Shown: positions 33,223 through 45,836, numbered from the stretch's first letter. The stretch: 64,000 nt of DNA from Cercis canadensis (GCA_003255065.1 QAOA01005839.1:199877-263876), one strand, 5' to 3'. Notes: generated by a model not told the origin, from the sequence alone. Numbers and translations are program-made.

Positions 33223-33344
33223 GAAAAAACATAGAACCAGTAAAGGAAGACAACTGAGAAAGATTGCACCAAGTGTGTCTTGCGCCTGAGAGTGGAGTTT
33301 ATCATAAAACCAGAAAGCAGGATTTCACAGATTACAGCAGTCAT
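33219..33344 (-). CDS. sucrose-control (SC) peptide uORF in the bZIP leader
   Basis: 41 codons, start 33344, stop TGA at 33221-33219, 133 bases upstream of the bZIP ATG. The peptide starts MTAVICEILLSGFMINS, continues TLRRKTHLVQSFSVVF and ends LYWFYVFS. The block LRR.THLVQSFSVVFLYWFY is the diagnostic core of the conserved SC peptide of S1 bZIPs (family CPuORF1). When sucrose is high the nascent peptide stalls the ribosome in its exit tunnel, so the downstream bZIP is not translated. The Ser-rich MINS and the terminal YVFS with an immediate stop are both preserved, so the switch should work. Known system; seen here directly. Confidence 0.95.
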   Translation of the reverse strand: MTAVICEILLSGFMINSTLRRKTHLVQSFSVVFLYWFYVFS

Positions 33345-33355
33345 TGATGTTGCAT
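33341..33355 (-). promoter_or_regulatory. upstream mini-uORF (M-Q-H-Q-stop) overlapping the SC-uORF start
   Basis: ATG CAA CAT CAA TGA; its stop overlaps the SC-uORF ATG by ATGA. It may tune initiation at the SC-uORF by termination-reinitiation (inference). Confidence 0.55.
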
Positions 33356-33677
33356 CTCAAGCATCAACAAGTACGAAACAAACATCAAATTGATTTATGC
33401 AAATTGCAGGTGAGAGCAATCGAAAGCCAGAGACTTGGAAGACTGGAAAATGGTGGTGGAGGTAGGCTGGAAGAGGAAAATATATGTTGAACAGAAATTC
33501 AGGGCTTCAGAACTATATGAGGAATTTAGAGGCAATCAAAGACTGTGGGCAGAGCTATATAGAAAATAGGAGAAGATGAGAAGGAATAATACAAAGGAGG
33601 GAGGGATAGAGATTGACCAAATTTCAGAAGGAAGATAAGATGAGGAAGGAAAGAGGTTTTGAAGGGATTCAGCGGTG

Positions 33678-33690
33678 GAATATATAGACA
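33678..33690 (-). promoter_or_regulatory. TATA box of the bZIP gene
   Basis: TGTCTATATATTCC on the minus strand, about 600 bases before the bZIP ATG. This agrees with the long leader expected for an SC-uORF gene. Confidence 0.5.
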
Positions 33691-33899
33691 AGAATGCTCA
33701 CTGTATAATAATAAATTATACCTGAAATTAGGACAGTGGTTTGGTGTGCATAATTAAAAAAACATAGAAAAAAGAGAGAAAGTGGGGAAGGAAAGGGCCA
33801 GGAAAGAGGGAGAGGGCATAGACTCGCTGTTGCCGACTTACTGTGCGTAAGCACGCGCGTATTACGATTTACCATCCCCAACTGATAACGTAAGATGAT

Positions 33900-36316
33900 A
33901 GTGATGTGCTCCTATGTATGCTTATGGTTAATGGTTTTACTTTAAGGACCGGTGGGCGACCTTTTGTTTTGTTTTGACAAAAATTGCTTCTCAACTTGTA
34001 GACTTTTTTAATTGATGGTTGTTGCACTTTGTTTCTCCTTTCCCTATTTATTTACATTTTTTTTTAGGAATATTTACATTACTATGACGTAGGCATATTA
34101 TGTAAAAATAAGTTTGACCTCTTTAAAACTAAACTTAAAATTATATTAATTAATTTTCACATCTGATTTTATTTTCATGTTTAAAACATTTTCAAATCCT
34201 CCTGGATATTTTCTAACTACCATTTTATCTTTAATGAAACAATAGAACTTTATCATGTGTTTCTAGAATTATTATATATAATAACTAAATGAATTGTTGC
34301 AGAGTGAAATATACTCTCAATTAAAAGGTTAGTCTTTTCATTCTTCTTTCCCAATTTGAATTCTCTCAATTGCAAATAAAGTTATTTATCTACAAGTTAA
34401 AAAAAAAAATCAAACAATCAATAATCGAATGATATTAAAATTGTTTTTTGAGCTTGTAAATTCTGTTTTTGAATATATAATCGTAACTATGGTATTACGC
34501 AATGTGCAATAGTAAAATCCGTGTTATAAGGTAGAATTGCAAATTTGTCAATAAAATAAACATACGTTTAATGACTAAACTAGTCCACTTGATCATCATT
34601 ATTAATTTATATGCGGCTAACAATTGAAAATTTGAACATCTCCATCATAGAAGGTGACAACAGACCTCTCATTCTTAAAAATTTATACTAATCAAATTAT
34701 TTAATTTAAGCCCTTAATTTTTTATTAATAAAATTTCTAACAGAAAAATATCAAGGGAACTATTAAAAAGGAAGAGACGTCAGCTCTTAAAACTGATAAG
34801 AAATATCAGTTACTTCTTAAACGGGATAATCATAATTTTTTTTTAACTAGTTAATCACTTGCCTCTTTAAGAGATTTGAAAAATTTTAAATCAGATATTT
34901 TCCAGTCATTCCCACAAAGATATACACATGATAATAATTCTCTAGTGTTGAGAATTTTATTTGAATGATGATACTCGTACAACTCTTTCTTCTCACACTT
35001 ATGCACACTAGTGTCTACATTTGAGATTAGTGATAAAAAAAAATAAAATTGCAGACAAGTTGAATGTAGATGCAAACATGTGTAAAGACTAAAGAGAGTG
35101 TTACTCTTGCCATTTTCATACTCTTCACCCCTTTCCTTACATAAAGAGTGTAAAAGTAAATTCTTTTACAGATCAGAGTATCCTACTAAAGGGTGACACA
35201 GTCGGCATCAGAACGCCAAAATAGAGATCAGGATCATAATAGTGTAGTGGTGGGTGTAGCTGGATCTGAGCGCCGTACAGGAAAGAGCACATGCATGAAT
35301 GTACATCACAGCACCTTTCTGAATCAGAACAATCTATAATGGTCCCAAGTTGTCAATAAAGAAAGCCAAATATATAAAAGAAACTCTGACTATTAAAACC
35401 CAGTGGGTGGCCACCTCTTGTTGCTGAAACTTTTGATGCTATACAAAGTACAAACTATGTTTTCCACTATACGCAAAAAAAAAAAACAATAGAAGAAAAT
35501 ATCTTGTTACTTGTATATTAATTAGACTCATACTACTATGCCTTGATGTGATTAACAAATTTTAGTTTAATAGAGATATATATTTGAGTGAATCTAATCA
35601 AATTTATATGTCAACATGGTTAGTTCAATTACTAAGAATCGAAAAATTTTGCTTGTAAGGCTCGATTAGATTCCCGTGGCTAGTAACCACCTTGATAGGT
35701 AATTGGTAAGTATCGCTGTAAACTCTCACTTCAACTTGTGGCATGCAGGGTCTTGGAATTAGGTAGCTTTTCTTCATCTTAAATTTTGAAGCATGACAAA
35801 AAAAAAAAAGAGAATTTATATTGTTATATTTATATGATGTACAAGTAGTATTACTCTAATAAAAAAAAGGCAAACTTATGGGTACTCAAAAAATAACTTT
35901 TTTCAAAACCAGATGAATATGATATATTTTAGGTTGTTTCTTAGAAACTTCAAAATGTAAAACATTAATTCATGTTAGAAAGCTTATCGCTCAAGTTATT
36001 GGTACTAGCAGCCAAATTTAATTACAAGTGTTGAATCAAATGGTTTTCACGTGTTGATATTCAATTAATTGAAGACAACAATGGCTGCTTGTATGCTAGC
36101 TCTCTCTTTATATTTGACTAATAGTCTGTTACAAACTTCTTAGCGCAAAGTTAGGTTTGAAAGTTGAAACTATAGATCACTTTTATAATAATATGTGAAA
36201 TCCGTTTAGACCAGTTAAATTAGTATATTCTAAATAAGAACTTACAAAAATTTAAAATAATTAACCTAACCACGTGTTTAAGGTTCAAGTTAATTAATTA
36301 GTACTCATAAAAAGAA
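33900..36316. other. intergenic, no supported gene
   Basis: AT-rich spacer with short homopolymers. I looked for tRNA, miRNA hairpins of common families and conserved frames and saw none. Confidence 0.5.
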
Positions 36317-36804
36317 GGTTTAAATATATTGTAGGTTCAAATAGTTTGGACTAATTTTGAATCAGGTCCCTATAATTTTTTTTTTCTTCTTATAGTTTGA
36401 AATTTTTTTAATTGGGTTCCTACCGTCATCATCAGTTTTAAATCCGTCAGTTTAGTGCTGACNTGACAAACGGTTTATCTATGTGATAATAAAAGAAACT
36501 GATGTGGCGCCAAAATGACACACAAATTACAATCTCATCAATTTTTTTATGCATTTTTTTTAGTTAAAATTTGAGATTATGACAATTTTTGTGCCATTTT
36601 GACATCACGTCAATTTTTTTTATTGCTACATAGACAAGTCATTTGCTATGTTAGCACTAAACTGATGAAATTATAATTGGTGGTGATAGTAGGGACTCAA
36701 TTAAAAAAAATTTAAAACTATAAGGATCACAAAAGAAAAAAAAATATTAGAGGGATTGATTCAAAATTTGTCTAAACTATAGAGATTTGTAGTATATTTA
36801 AACC
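36317..36804. mobile_element. 488-bp Mutator-like foldback MITE, family 3, copy B
   Basis: It matches the element at 19237-19742 along its length. The termini are ggtttaaatata at the left and, reversed, ggtttaaatatac at the right. Flanks taaaaagaa (36308-36316) and taaaagaaa (36805-36813) are a degraded 9-bp duplication. An N at 36463 replaces a single base (gctgacNtgacaa here, gcttacatgacaa in copy A), so no sequence is duplicated there. Confidence 0.85.
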
Positions 36805-38961
36805 TAAAAGAAAAGTTAATTAATTGGTAAATTAAGGAACGGCGCAAACAATTAATAAAGAATCATAAAAAAAAATTGGCTGATAACAAAAGAACAAAGC
36901 AAATTTGATAAGGATTGTGAAATAGGGCACAATCTTCCCTGCCGATAGTAATAGCATAATCTAACTATTTTCCATTTTCGCAATAGAAAAACAAAAGAGA
37001 TAAAGGTTAAATAAAGAATGTAAAACCTAAGCAAGTTAACTGAACAATTAAGTATGTACTGGACCTTGTTCTACCATCTATATATTGTTCTTGATGATAT
37101 GATAGTCACTATCGCGACCAAATAATTGAAAGACACGTCAATCCAGTTGGTGCATACAAACGGTAGTGCAAACTCAATGAGGTTGGACTCCCACTTCAAG
37201 ACCAGATTACTAATCAACCAATCTTAGGGTAAATGGCCTCTTTCTCTTCTGTTTATAGTTTTTATCCTCTTAATCAACCATTCTTTCAACACTCGATACT
37301 CTAGGGAAGAACTTCTTCGTCCTGCAAACAATTAATCCATGCAGAAAAGAATGTATTTGTTATGAGAGTGAAATTGATACGCGGGTGTGTAATGCCCAAA
37401 ACGTGTGTACACGGTTCCTCCTTTTGGTCTTCTTGTGATTTTACCATCTCCTTGCCTTTTCTGGGCAAGGTTGAGGCCTCTCTCTACCTAATTCTGTCTT
37501 GCATATGCGTATTTCTTCCGCTTAGGGCAGTGGCACATCATCACAAATTCATTTAAAGCAGAAAAGCATATCAGTAAGATTAAAATGCATCCTTATACTG
37601 CTCATGTTTTTGTCATTGAATTAAAGTAAACAACATCACAATCTCAAAACAAAAAACCAGTACCCATATGGTGATGGAGCCATGACTTTAGGAAATAATT
37701 AAGGCAGACTTAATAAGTTGATAGTTCCATATTACCGTTTGGTAGTTAATTAGGAACTTAAGAATTGCTATGGTTTGAGAAAAATCAGTAGGGAAAAAGG
37801 TTTCTTTGTGTCCATGTGCATGAGAAAATAATTTTTCCACGCATGGGAAAAAAGCTCATAGCTGTTATTACATAATAGAATTAACCTCAAAGGGATAAAG
37901 TGATACAGTTTAAACCACAAAAAGAAAATAGATAGATTATGGGATAATGTGCTCAAAGTGAAAGTTTAAATGAAATAAAACAGGATATCGATGGGCAAGT
38001 TTTTCCAATATATAATCATAAACTGAAACATCCCCAACACATCAGAAGTTTCCAATAAATGGCAAGGTAATTAAAAATAAGCTCATCCAAACGCACCGGA
38101 ATATCTTAAGTTAGCTTTCTTAGCCGAAAAGAAAAAAAGGGGCTTTGGCTTCCTTTCATTTTCTTCAACTTTTTCCATCCTTCTCTATACAATGAATCTA
38201 ACAGCATATTCCTCTTAAGAGCGCTAAATATGCTTAGATTTTTGACTAATCTGTCCCCATTAACTAGTTGCCTTTAATTTCTATCTTTACAGTTTATATA
38301 TATACTATTCCAATGATAATTTAATGAACAGAAGGGACTTCCATAGTTTCTGAAGGTTGTGGTTCCTTACAACCTTGCATCATTGAGTTGTCAATGTACA
38401 TTGCCAAATCAGATGTACTTTCCCTACATGTGCAACAGCAACATATATGCTGTCCAAAGTTGAAATATTCCTTTATTAGTCGCCAAAGCGTTAATGGAAT
38501 AAAAGAACGAAAATAAATAATTTTCAAGCATTTTAGTACATTATTATTAGAAAACAATTTAAAAGGGGCTTGGTATTGGACAATGATGTATTTGCTACAG
38601 AATATTTGTTGCAGATCTGATTTGAAGTTAATTAGTTTTTATAATTCTACAACCGACAAGTGAAGACAATTATTTGTGGTTTTGATAAGTTCAAATGCCT
38701 ATCAATTAAGATAATAAACACAGAAAAGAACATGAAGTTTAATTTGTTGGGTCCAATGTTTTGAAGAGAAACAAAGAGCAGTCATAAAAGTTTCCAACGG
38801 AATGGAACAACAGGAGAGTCAATTTTGGTCGGTTTGTGGGGTTGAAGACTTATCAAAGTGTTGGCCATACATAACTTTCATCAAATTTTATGTGTGCGTG
38901 TGTTTTGATTGTAAGGCTGGAGAAAAATGGGTCTCATCTCAAATTCTGTTAATAAACTTCT
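36805..38961. other. intergenic, no supported gene
   Basis: No conserved coding sequence. Small open frames near 37.4 kb and 38.4 kb are not supported by splice sites or family motifs. Confidence 0.5.
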
Positions 38962-39282
38962 AAGTAAAACTCATTTTTTAAATATGAAAGATACATGCAG
39001 TGAATTTAATTTTTAAAAGATATTTAGTGTCACTTAAATTTTTGAAAAATAATTGTATCCAACAAAATAGTTCTTCTATGACTCTCACCTACTAGGCTTC
39101 TTATCTACATCTAACATGCCACATGAAAAGTTCTGTCAACTTTCACTATAAAAAACTAGACGGAGATCTATTTTGATTAACATCATTATCTTTTAGGGAT
39201 TATAGTGATACTAAAAATCTTTTAGAAACTAATTAAACTAATTGTGCTTATATCTTTCATAGACTAAAAAATAGTTTTACTC
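38962..39282. mobile_element. 321-bp Mutator-like MITE related to family 2
   Basis: The left end aagtaaaactcatttttt is inverted at the right (reverse: gagtaaaactattttttag); both arms then carry tatgaaagata and aaagat.tttagt.tcact. Flanks taaacttct (38953-38961) and taaacttca (39283-39291) are an 8-of-9 target duplication. Confidence 0.75.
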
Positions 39283-41640
39283 TAAACTTCATAGACATAA
39301 TTAAAAAACAATTCTAAGTGTTTGATAATTATATTAGAAAAATTGGACAGTTTGAAAAGTTGAAATTAATGATTATTTTGCTATAAAATATAGCACATAT
39401 CTTCACTATATAGTGCATGTCAATATGCTGTTTTTTTTTTTTTTATATATATATTTTTTTATTTATGATTTTTTTTGCTAAAATTAATTTAAACACACTA
39501 ATATTTTTTTTTTTGAGAGAGATCAAACACATAACCTTAATACTCGTGCTTGTATATATAGAAACCTTGAATTGGAAGTATAGTTAATAATGATTAGGAT
39601 AGATTGCAGCTAGGTAGAAAACTTGGAATATAAAATTTTGATTTTAGTCAACTAACGTTCAAGGTAACATGCACTAGTTATTAGGTTGATAAGAATTGAA
39701 GCAATTTATTTTTATGGCTTAGACTTTATTTTGTTGTTAGTAGTATTTTTTTTTGATAGGTATATGTAAATATTAATATAAGCTTTTACTAAAGCTTATG
39801 GCATACTCTAATCTTATATAGATACTCAATTTTGTTCAAGTTAACTTAAAGTGAATTATAATTTATTTTTATTTTAATCACTTTTGATTCAAATGATTTA
39901 ATAATTTTTCCTTTCCGAAACTAGTTTAATCATTTTTTATGGGCTAGATCCACTTGTGTTGGTCCAATTACATTAGAGGACCTTGCCCCAATTTTGATCC
40001 AAATGCAAGCATTCAAAGTTTTATTTTACAATTTACATAAAAAAAAGACAATTTAAAAAAACAAAGAAAAAGTTTTTTGTCGCCATTCTGTGGATACACC
40101 AAGAGCCGATAATGGGAGCACGTCCCACTACCATGGCAGCAACCAGCAACAGTTGCCTCACTTTGTCTCTACTCACTGGCGCATCACCTCTGCTGCACTA
40201 CCTCCTGTAGTGCCAAAACCAGCCAAAAATTCATTAGCGCAATTTGTAAATTGTTCCAGGACATTCAACTACAACCATGGGACACCAATTATAAATAGCT
40301 TCAGAAAGAATATAAAAGAATTTTCTACACACACATACGGTGAGGGAGAGAGGCAGAGAGAGACATAGAGAAAATGGGAGAGAACAAAAGGGATTTGGGT
40401 GAGAAAAATAGAGAAACAAAGTGCACACAGAATTCCTAAAGACTCACCTTCAAGCCTTTCTTAGTCATCCATCATCGGTTTTTCATCTCCAAAACACTAC
40501 CATGCATCACCAAGAGACATCTAAACCAAAACTCAGAAATTTTTTTTCTACCAATTTTCAGAAATTTGCCATAGCTTACCCCAATTGTGGTATCGCTGAA
40601 TAACGCATCTCCATCCGCAAAACCCCCGCCATCATCCTCCATCTTCAACTCTTCCCCTTTTTAAAAAATCAACAGAGAGATATAGAAGAAAAATAAGAGG
40701 GAAAAGAAGAACTCTTACCTTTAAACCTCCAAATCGGAGCTTAGAGATGCAGCCAAGTGGTTTTTGAGAGTGAATCCCTCTTGGGTCTCTGAGATCTGGG
40801 CCAATTATGCATTCTGGTCCAATGAGACCAAGCTGGTCTTTTTCTTTGTGATGATTAGACATGGCAAACCCATTTCTTTTCTTAAAAAGGATTCATCCAT
40901 ACTTATGGTTTTTTTTTTTTTCTCATTTTAATTTAAATACTTCGTATTTGACTATTGTTTACCTCTTACACGTTAATAGGCTGATTAGGAAGCAATAAGA
41001 AACGTGCATGGGCTGATTTTGTTTCTGGGCTACAAACCCAAAATTATTAGTTAATATCGATGCATAGCTTAAAACTCGATTGTCTCTGTTTGAATGAGGC
41101 TATCGGTCATGACCAGCATGTTTTATTCTTATCAATACTACACTTTCACTATTTACAACTTATTTTCTTTATTTTTAACTTTGTTAACGTTTGATTATAA
41201 CAGAATAAGTTAGAGAATAATTGTGATATAATTTTTTTTTAAACATTCTTGAGGTGAGAGACAATTTTTTTGTTTTGTCAGAAGTGTTAGCAAAACTTAT
41301 AAAATCCTTGATATAATTTTTTTTATGCTTTTTGGAATTACTTTGTTATTAAATTTTTTTTAAAAACTATTGCTTTACTTTTTGTTTTATGTTCATCATA
41401 AAATTTTAGAAAATTAAATTTTGCTTATGACGAAATAGATTGGGATAAGATTGTGATAGAATTAAACTTTCACTTTTAACATTAGCTAATATTAATAAAA
41501 TAATAACTAGACAATAATTAAGAAGAAATATTAGAAAAAAAAAGACTGAGGTCTCAAGTTCAAATTCCCTTTCTAATATCCCTAGCTCAAATCTAGCTTT
41601 ATTTATCTAAAACAAAAAAATAAAATAAAAGAAGAAATAT
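39283..41640. other. intergenic, no supported gene
   Basis: A more GC-balanced stretch at about 40.08-40.86 kb has several short open frames on both strands but no recognisable motif. The rest is AT-rich. Confidence 0.45.
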
Positions 41641-41649
41641 TAGAAATTA

Positions 41650-42199
41650 GGTTTAATTGTAATTTTTGTCCCCCTATTTTAACCACTTGAACGTTTTGGC
41701 CCCCCTTCTTTAAAAATAAACTATTGAGTTCCTCTATATTCATAAAATGTACAAGTTTAGTCCATTTATCTTTAAGTCAAAATTCTTAAGTTTATTTCAA
41801 GATGTAAAGTTCTCTGATTCATAATCTCACCGTTCAGATTGAAAGGCTACATCTTATGAACCTTCTCACTAAATTTGAGCTCGATCTAACGGTGAAACTC
41901 AGCCCAAAATACCAAAATCATAAGTTTTCATCTAACAAAAAATTTAGACTTATTCACCGTTAGATCGAGCTAAAATTTAATGAAAAGATTCACAAGACGT
42001 AGCTCTTCAATCTGAACGGTGAGATTATGAATCAGAGAATTTTACACCTTGAAATAAATCTAAGAATTTTGACTTAAAGATAAATGGACTAAACTTGTAC
42101 ATTTTATGAATATAAAGGGACTCAATAGTTCATTTTTAAAGAAGGAGGACCAAAACGTTCAAGTGGTTAAAATAGGGAGACCAAAATTACAATTAAGTC
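41650..42199. mobile_element. 550-bp Mutator-like foldback element
   Basis: Near-perfect long inverted arms: ggtttaattgtaatttttgt at the left and, reversed, gacttaattgtaattttggt at the right. Both run on through attttaaccacttgaacg, tcaaaattcttaag and atctgaacggtgag-type motifs. Flanks tagaaatta (41641-41649) and taaaaatta (42200-42208) match at 8 of 9 positions. It is non-coding and able to fold into one long hairpin. Confidence 0.88.
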
Positions 42200-42380
42200 T
42201 AAAAATTATAGTCGAAGAGTAATAATAACAGCTATTGCATAGTTGTCCAAAAATTGGTTGTCAGCAGCCTAAGAGAAGCGAGTCACGGAAATAAAAATAT
42301 CTTCAAAGTATATATACTTTTGAAGAATTTGCAGTCCTATCTAAATGTTGCATTTCCATCATACAAGCTTTCTTTTTCTT

Positions 42381-42530
42381 GAGCCTATTAAGCATGTTTT
42401 TCGTGAAGCCAACCAAGGAGCTGATTTTATTGCAAGGCTTGGATTAAAAAATAGTGAAGATTGGGTAATTTGGTACCACCCTCCAGCTGAGTTGAGTATA
42501 ATTTTAGACACAGATGCAATTGTTGTAACC
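42381..42530 (+). pseudogene. RNase H-like (RVT_3 type) C-terminal fragment
   Basis: The frame reads EPIKHVFREANQGADFIARL, then GLKNSEDWVIW and a PPAEL..ILDTDA block. The V.REAN..AD..A pattern is the last helix of plant RNase H-like domains found in LINE retrotransposons and derived genes. The catalytic part is missing, so this is a relic. Confidence 0.6.
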
Positions 42531-43240
42531 TTTGTTCTAGTTTTCTCTTCTTTTCTTCTATTACCAAAAAATAAGCTTTCTTCATTTCCATAAGACAGAC
42601 TATCTTTTGCATGCATGTATTTTCATTTAAAACATATCCCTTAACTGTTGCCACTAACATGTGGATACAACGGATGATCAGTTATTAATATTGGGAAGAG
42701 TAAAGAAAAGTCCATAAATTTTCTCCAAAAAAAAGAAAAGGAAAGTACATAAATTGTCTGATTAATCGGTTTAAAAAAAGTCATTAATGTTTTCTTGTTA
42801 TTTTTTTTGGTGATCTGTTTTCTTGTTATTTGATTAGTTTGTAAAAGGTATTAGATTTTAGCCTCCTTGCCAACATGTTCCCCCAATAAAAAGAAAAATT
42901 TATGAAAAATTTATACAGTACAAGATATGTTTATACAACAAACAAAATCCTTTGCAAATTTAACTTCTGTAGTTTTTATTTTTTCAAATTTAGAAAAAAA
43001 AGTTATGCTAAACAGGGTTTTAGTTTTCTGTTTTCTTAAAATAGTTTTATGTTTATATATCAAAGAAAATCCTTTTCAAAGTTACCTTGTGTATTTTTGG
43101 TGTTGTCAAATTTGGAAAAGAAGTAATCACTAAATGCAGTTTCAATTTTCTAAAACTGAAAAAGGCTGTCCAAAATTTTCTAAAGACCACAGAAAATTAT
43201 ACACTGAAAATGAAAGACAGATAACATCTTCACTTTTCTC

Positions 43241-43254
43241 ATTCTATATATACC
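43241..43254 (+). promoter_or_regulatory. TATA box of the S1-family gene
   Basis: attctatatatacc, about 45 bases before the ATG at 43295; clear by sequence and position. Confidence 0.6.
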
Positions 43255-43294
43255 AAATTCCCTTACAAAGTCACTTGCAGCAGAGAGTTATAGC

Positions 43295-43693
43295 ATGGCT
43301 TTCTTATCATCATTTCACTTTCTTTTCTTCCTTCTTTCATTTTGTTTCATCAATACACACTCACTTGCCAGTCCCCTTAAGAAGGAATTGGCAGAAGTTC
43401 TGATAAACATTGGCAATGCTTTGCCCAATGACACTCAAGTTTCCCTAAAACTTGTTTGCGACCAAGGTTCTTTGGAACTCAAATTGGGTGACCATTACAA
43501 TCGAACTACCAAAGTTGATCAAAATTTCGGATGCACAGCAATTTGGTTACCATTGTTTACGGCTTGGGATGCATATGAGGCTAAGAGGGACAAAGGCCAT
43601 TCCACCATTTATTGGTGGGTGAAAAAGGATGGTTTCTACCACAGCTGGGACAAATTGAATTGGAAGAAGGTGGAATCCTGGTACACAGAGTGA
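43295..43693 (+). CDS. plant self-incompatibility S1 family (SPH) secreted protein
   Basis: 132 aa, single exon. Signal peptide at residues 1-25 (MAFLSSFHFLFFLLSFCF). The mature domain has the SPH pattern: V.I.N.L..D...SL.L.C (Cys55), then LGDHYNR, FGCTAIW (Cys80) and WWVKKDGFYHSWD. Poppy PrsS, the founder, is a secreted pistil ligand; most dicot homologues are of unknown role, often expressed in reproductive tissue. Most family members keep four cysteines; here the mature part has only two. The TATA box is 45 bases upstream, implying a short leader. Confidence 0.88.
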   Translation: MAFLSSFHFLFFLLSFCFINTHSLASPLKKELAEVLINIGNALPNDTQVSLKLVCDQGSLELKLGDHYNRTTKVDQNFGCTAIWLPLFTAWDAYEAKRDKGHSTIYWWVKKDGFYHSWDKLNWKKVESWYTE

Positions 43694-44070
43694 CAGAATA
43701 AATGGTGTTGCAGACCCCAAAAAAACAAATTCCCTATCAATTAACAATTATAACCTAAGAAAAAAACTTTACAGTCTTCTGCCAATTAGTAGGTGAAGTT
43801 TAGATTTATTGGCTCCGAAGTTAGTAATAAATTGTTGATTACATTTCCAGTTGGTGTACAATATCAGTTTTCTTATAAACAATGTTTGATATACCGGATT
43901 TGTTGTTTTCTAATAGTTTTTAACAAAATTACTTGTAGCTTGTGCCAAAATGAGAAAAGGAAAGGTCCAAATAAGGAAATTGGAACAAATGATGGGATTG
44001 TAGGCATATGGTCAAAGTTCATATTTTAAGCAAAATTTGATATTAGATGATTCTAATATTAACAAAAGTA

Positions 44071-44150
44071 GGCGAAAGGAAAAGTTCTATGTAAAATCAA
44101 TCACAAAGCCATTTTTGCTTCCAACAAAGCAAAGTTTTGACCAATGCATA
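44071..44150 (-). pseudogene. CYP72A heme-loop fragment
   Basis: The minus strand reads [15 protein letters not shown] then a stop, which is the heme-ligand Cys and following helix of CYP72A. The DNA is close to the matching part of the larger relic at 44.66 kb. It is a second, much shorter remnant. Confidence 0.7.
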
Positions 44151-44663
44151 TATTTTTTTGGTATTTTTCGTTACAACTCTAGATTTAAACACGGAACCCA
44201 TAAGCCTTGAATATAGAGTAAATTGAACATCAACAATATTTAGTAGTATATGTAATTAAGTGATCCTATTAAAACTTTTCTTGGTCAAACTAAAATTTTA
44301 TCATGTGTATAATTTGTGAATTAATTTAATGAATATAATATTATTTTTTATCAATAAATTAAAATTTTAGTGATGTAGCACAAATGGAAGGAAAATAACT
44401 AAATTGAGGTGAAATTAATCTGCAATTTCTTGGAAAATGTAAGCAAACAATCACAATAATTTAGAAACAGCGGTTTATTGTTCTCAAATCATCCAAAAGT
44501 CTCAGAAATTACAGATAGGAATAGGCAACACTAATCTTTGTGGGATAGAAACAGACTGCTAAATCCACCTTATTACAAGACATTTTTAAGACCCAAGCAT
44601 ATATACAAACATAAATTCTCCTAATTGGTGGAAACATATTTTAAAGCCCACAAAGTTATTTAA

Positions 44664-45836
44664 CTATGTTCCAGAGCTTATGTAAGATGATTGGGGTACC
44701 AAACTGAGGCAAATGTTTAAAGACATGATAGGAGCATGAACATAAAGCTCAAAAGAAAAGTTCTGTAAAATCAAGCTCAGAAGCATTTTTGCTTCCAGCA
44801 AAGCAAAGTTTTGCCCAACGCAAATTCGAGGACCCCATCCAAATGGCAGATATGAAACTTGACCCTTTGTTAGCTTTGAGATTCCCTCAGAAAATCTATC
44901 AGGGTTAAACTCTTTAGCGTCATCGCCCCAGAGTTCAGTATCAGTCTGTATCATAAGAACTGGTATCCAAGCCTCTGATTCAGCTGGTAAAGTCAAATTT
45001 CCAAGTTTGTTTCCTTTGGTATGCGTCTAGTAAGCCAAGGAGCTGGTGGGTATAGCCTAAGAGACTCGTTACAAATCATAGTTATCTGTGAGAAATTAAG
45101 TTAAATATCGGTATCAGAACAAGTAAAAACAACAACCAAAGAAATATGCACACAGAAAATAAATTAGTATATTTAATTACATATTCATAGAAATAGAAGA
45201 AATTATTAAGAAAAATATTTTAAAGTTTAAGTTATCAATGATAATTCTTACGATGTGTGCATGCACTCATTGCAAGTGTAACTATATTATACTCTTATAA
45301 CTATTAATTAATTTAACAAACATTCAAACAAAATATACTTCTTTTAGGATTGGTATAAAACCAAAGATGAAAAATTACCTTTAGCTAATTGAATCAATTA
45401 AGCATAACTTAATGAATATTTGATAAATAAACCGTATTATGTACTTACAACTTTGAGGCTACTTAGCCCTTTGTAGGTTGATCTTTTGGTGTTAAATATT
45501 TTCCTGACTTCTTCTCTTGCTCGTGTTTGCCACTCAAAAAACCTACTTAATAACACCATTGTCCAATTAAGCATAACTGTAGTTGTCGCTTGCCCCGCCA
45601 AGTATAATACTTTAGCCTCGTCAATTATATCCTGAATACTCAGTCCATATTTCTTGTTATTCCCATGTTGTTGCATTTCTGTAGAACTTGATTCCAGAAG
45701 TAAATCTAGTAGATCATTTGTTCGGATTTGGCCTTCCTTCTTAGCCTGCTCCCTTACTTTAATGATTCCCCTAATCACTTGTTGTACTTCACTGTCAATT
45801 GCCTTCATCCTCTGGTTCATCTTAGTTGGTACAAAC
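44664..45836 (-). pseudogene. CYP72A cytochrome P450 pseudogene, 3' half
   Basis: Two exons remain: 45836-45449 and 45085-44664. Exon one reads FVPTKMNQRMKAID..., an I-helix-like AGQATTTVMLNW (the Glu of the usual AGQETT is Ala) and AREEVRKIF. Exon two has NESLRLYPP (the ExxR motif), the [17 protein letters not shown] region and [20 protein letters not shown], with the heme Cys. A one-base loss after PKETN shifts the frame before [10 protein letters not shown] second shift near the end converts the usual C-terminus (PQFGTPIIL) to an alternative tail. The first exons (membrane anchor and N-half) are absent upstream. CYP72A enzymes oxidise triterpenoids, secologanin-like or gibberellin substrates; this copy cannot be active. 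Confidence 0.88.

Noticed and set aside
38300..38560. Possible microRNA precursor or small gene
   Set aside because: No stem-loop with a known plant miRNA sequence could be found by eye.
40090..40862. Coding-looking frames on both strands
   Set aside because: No family motifs, no splice sites that extend them, and frames on both strands are of similar length.
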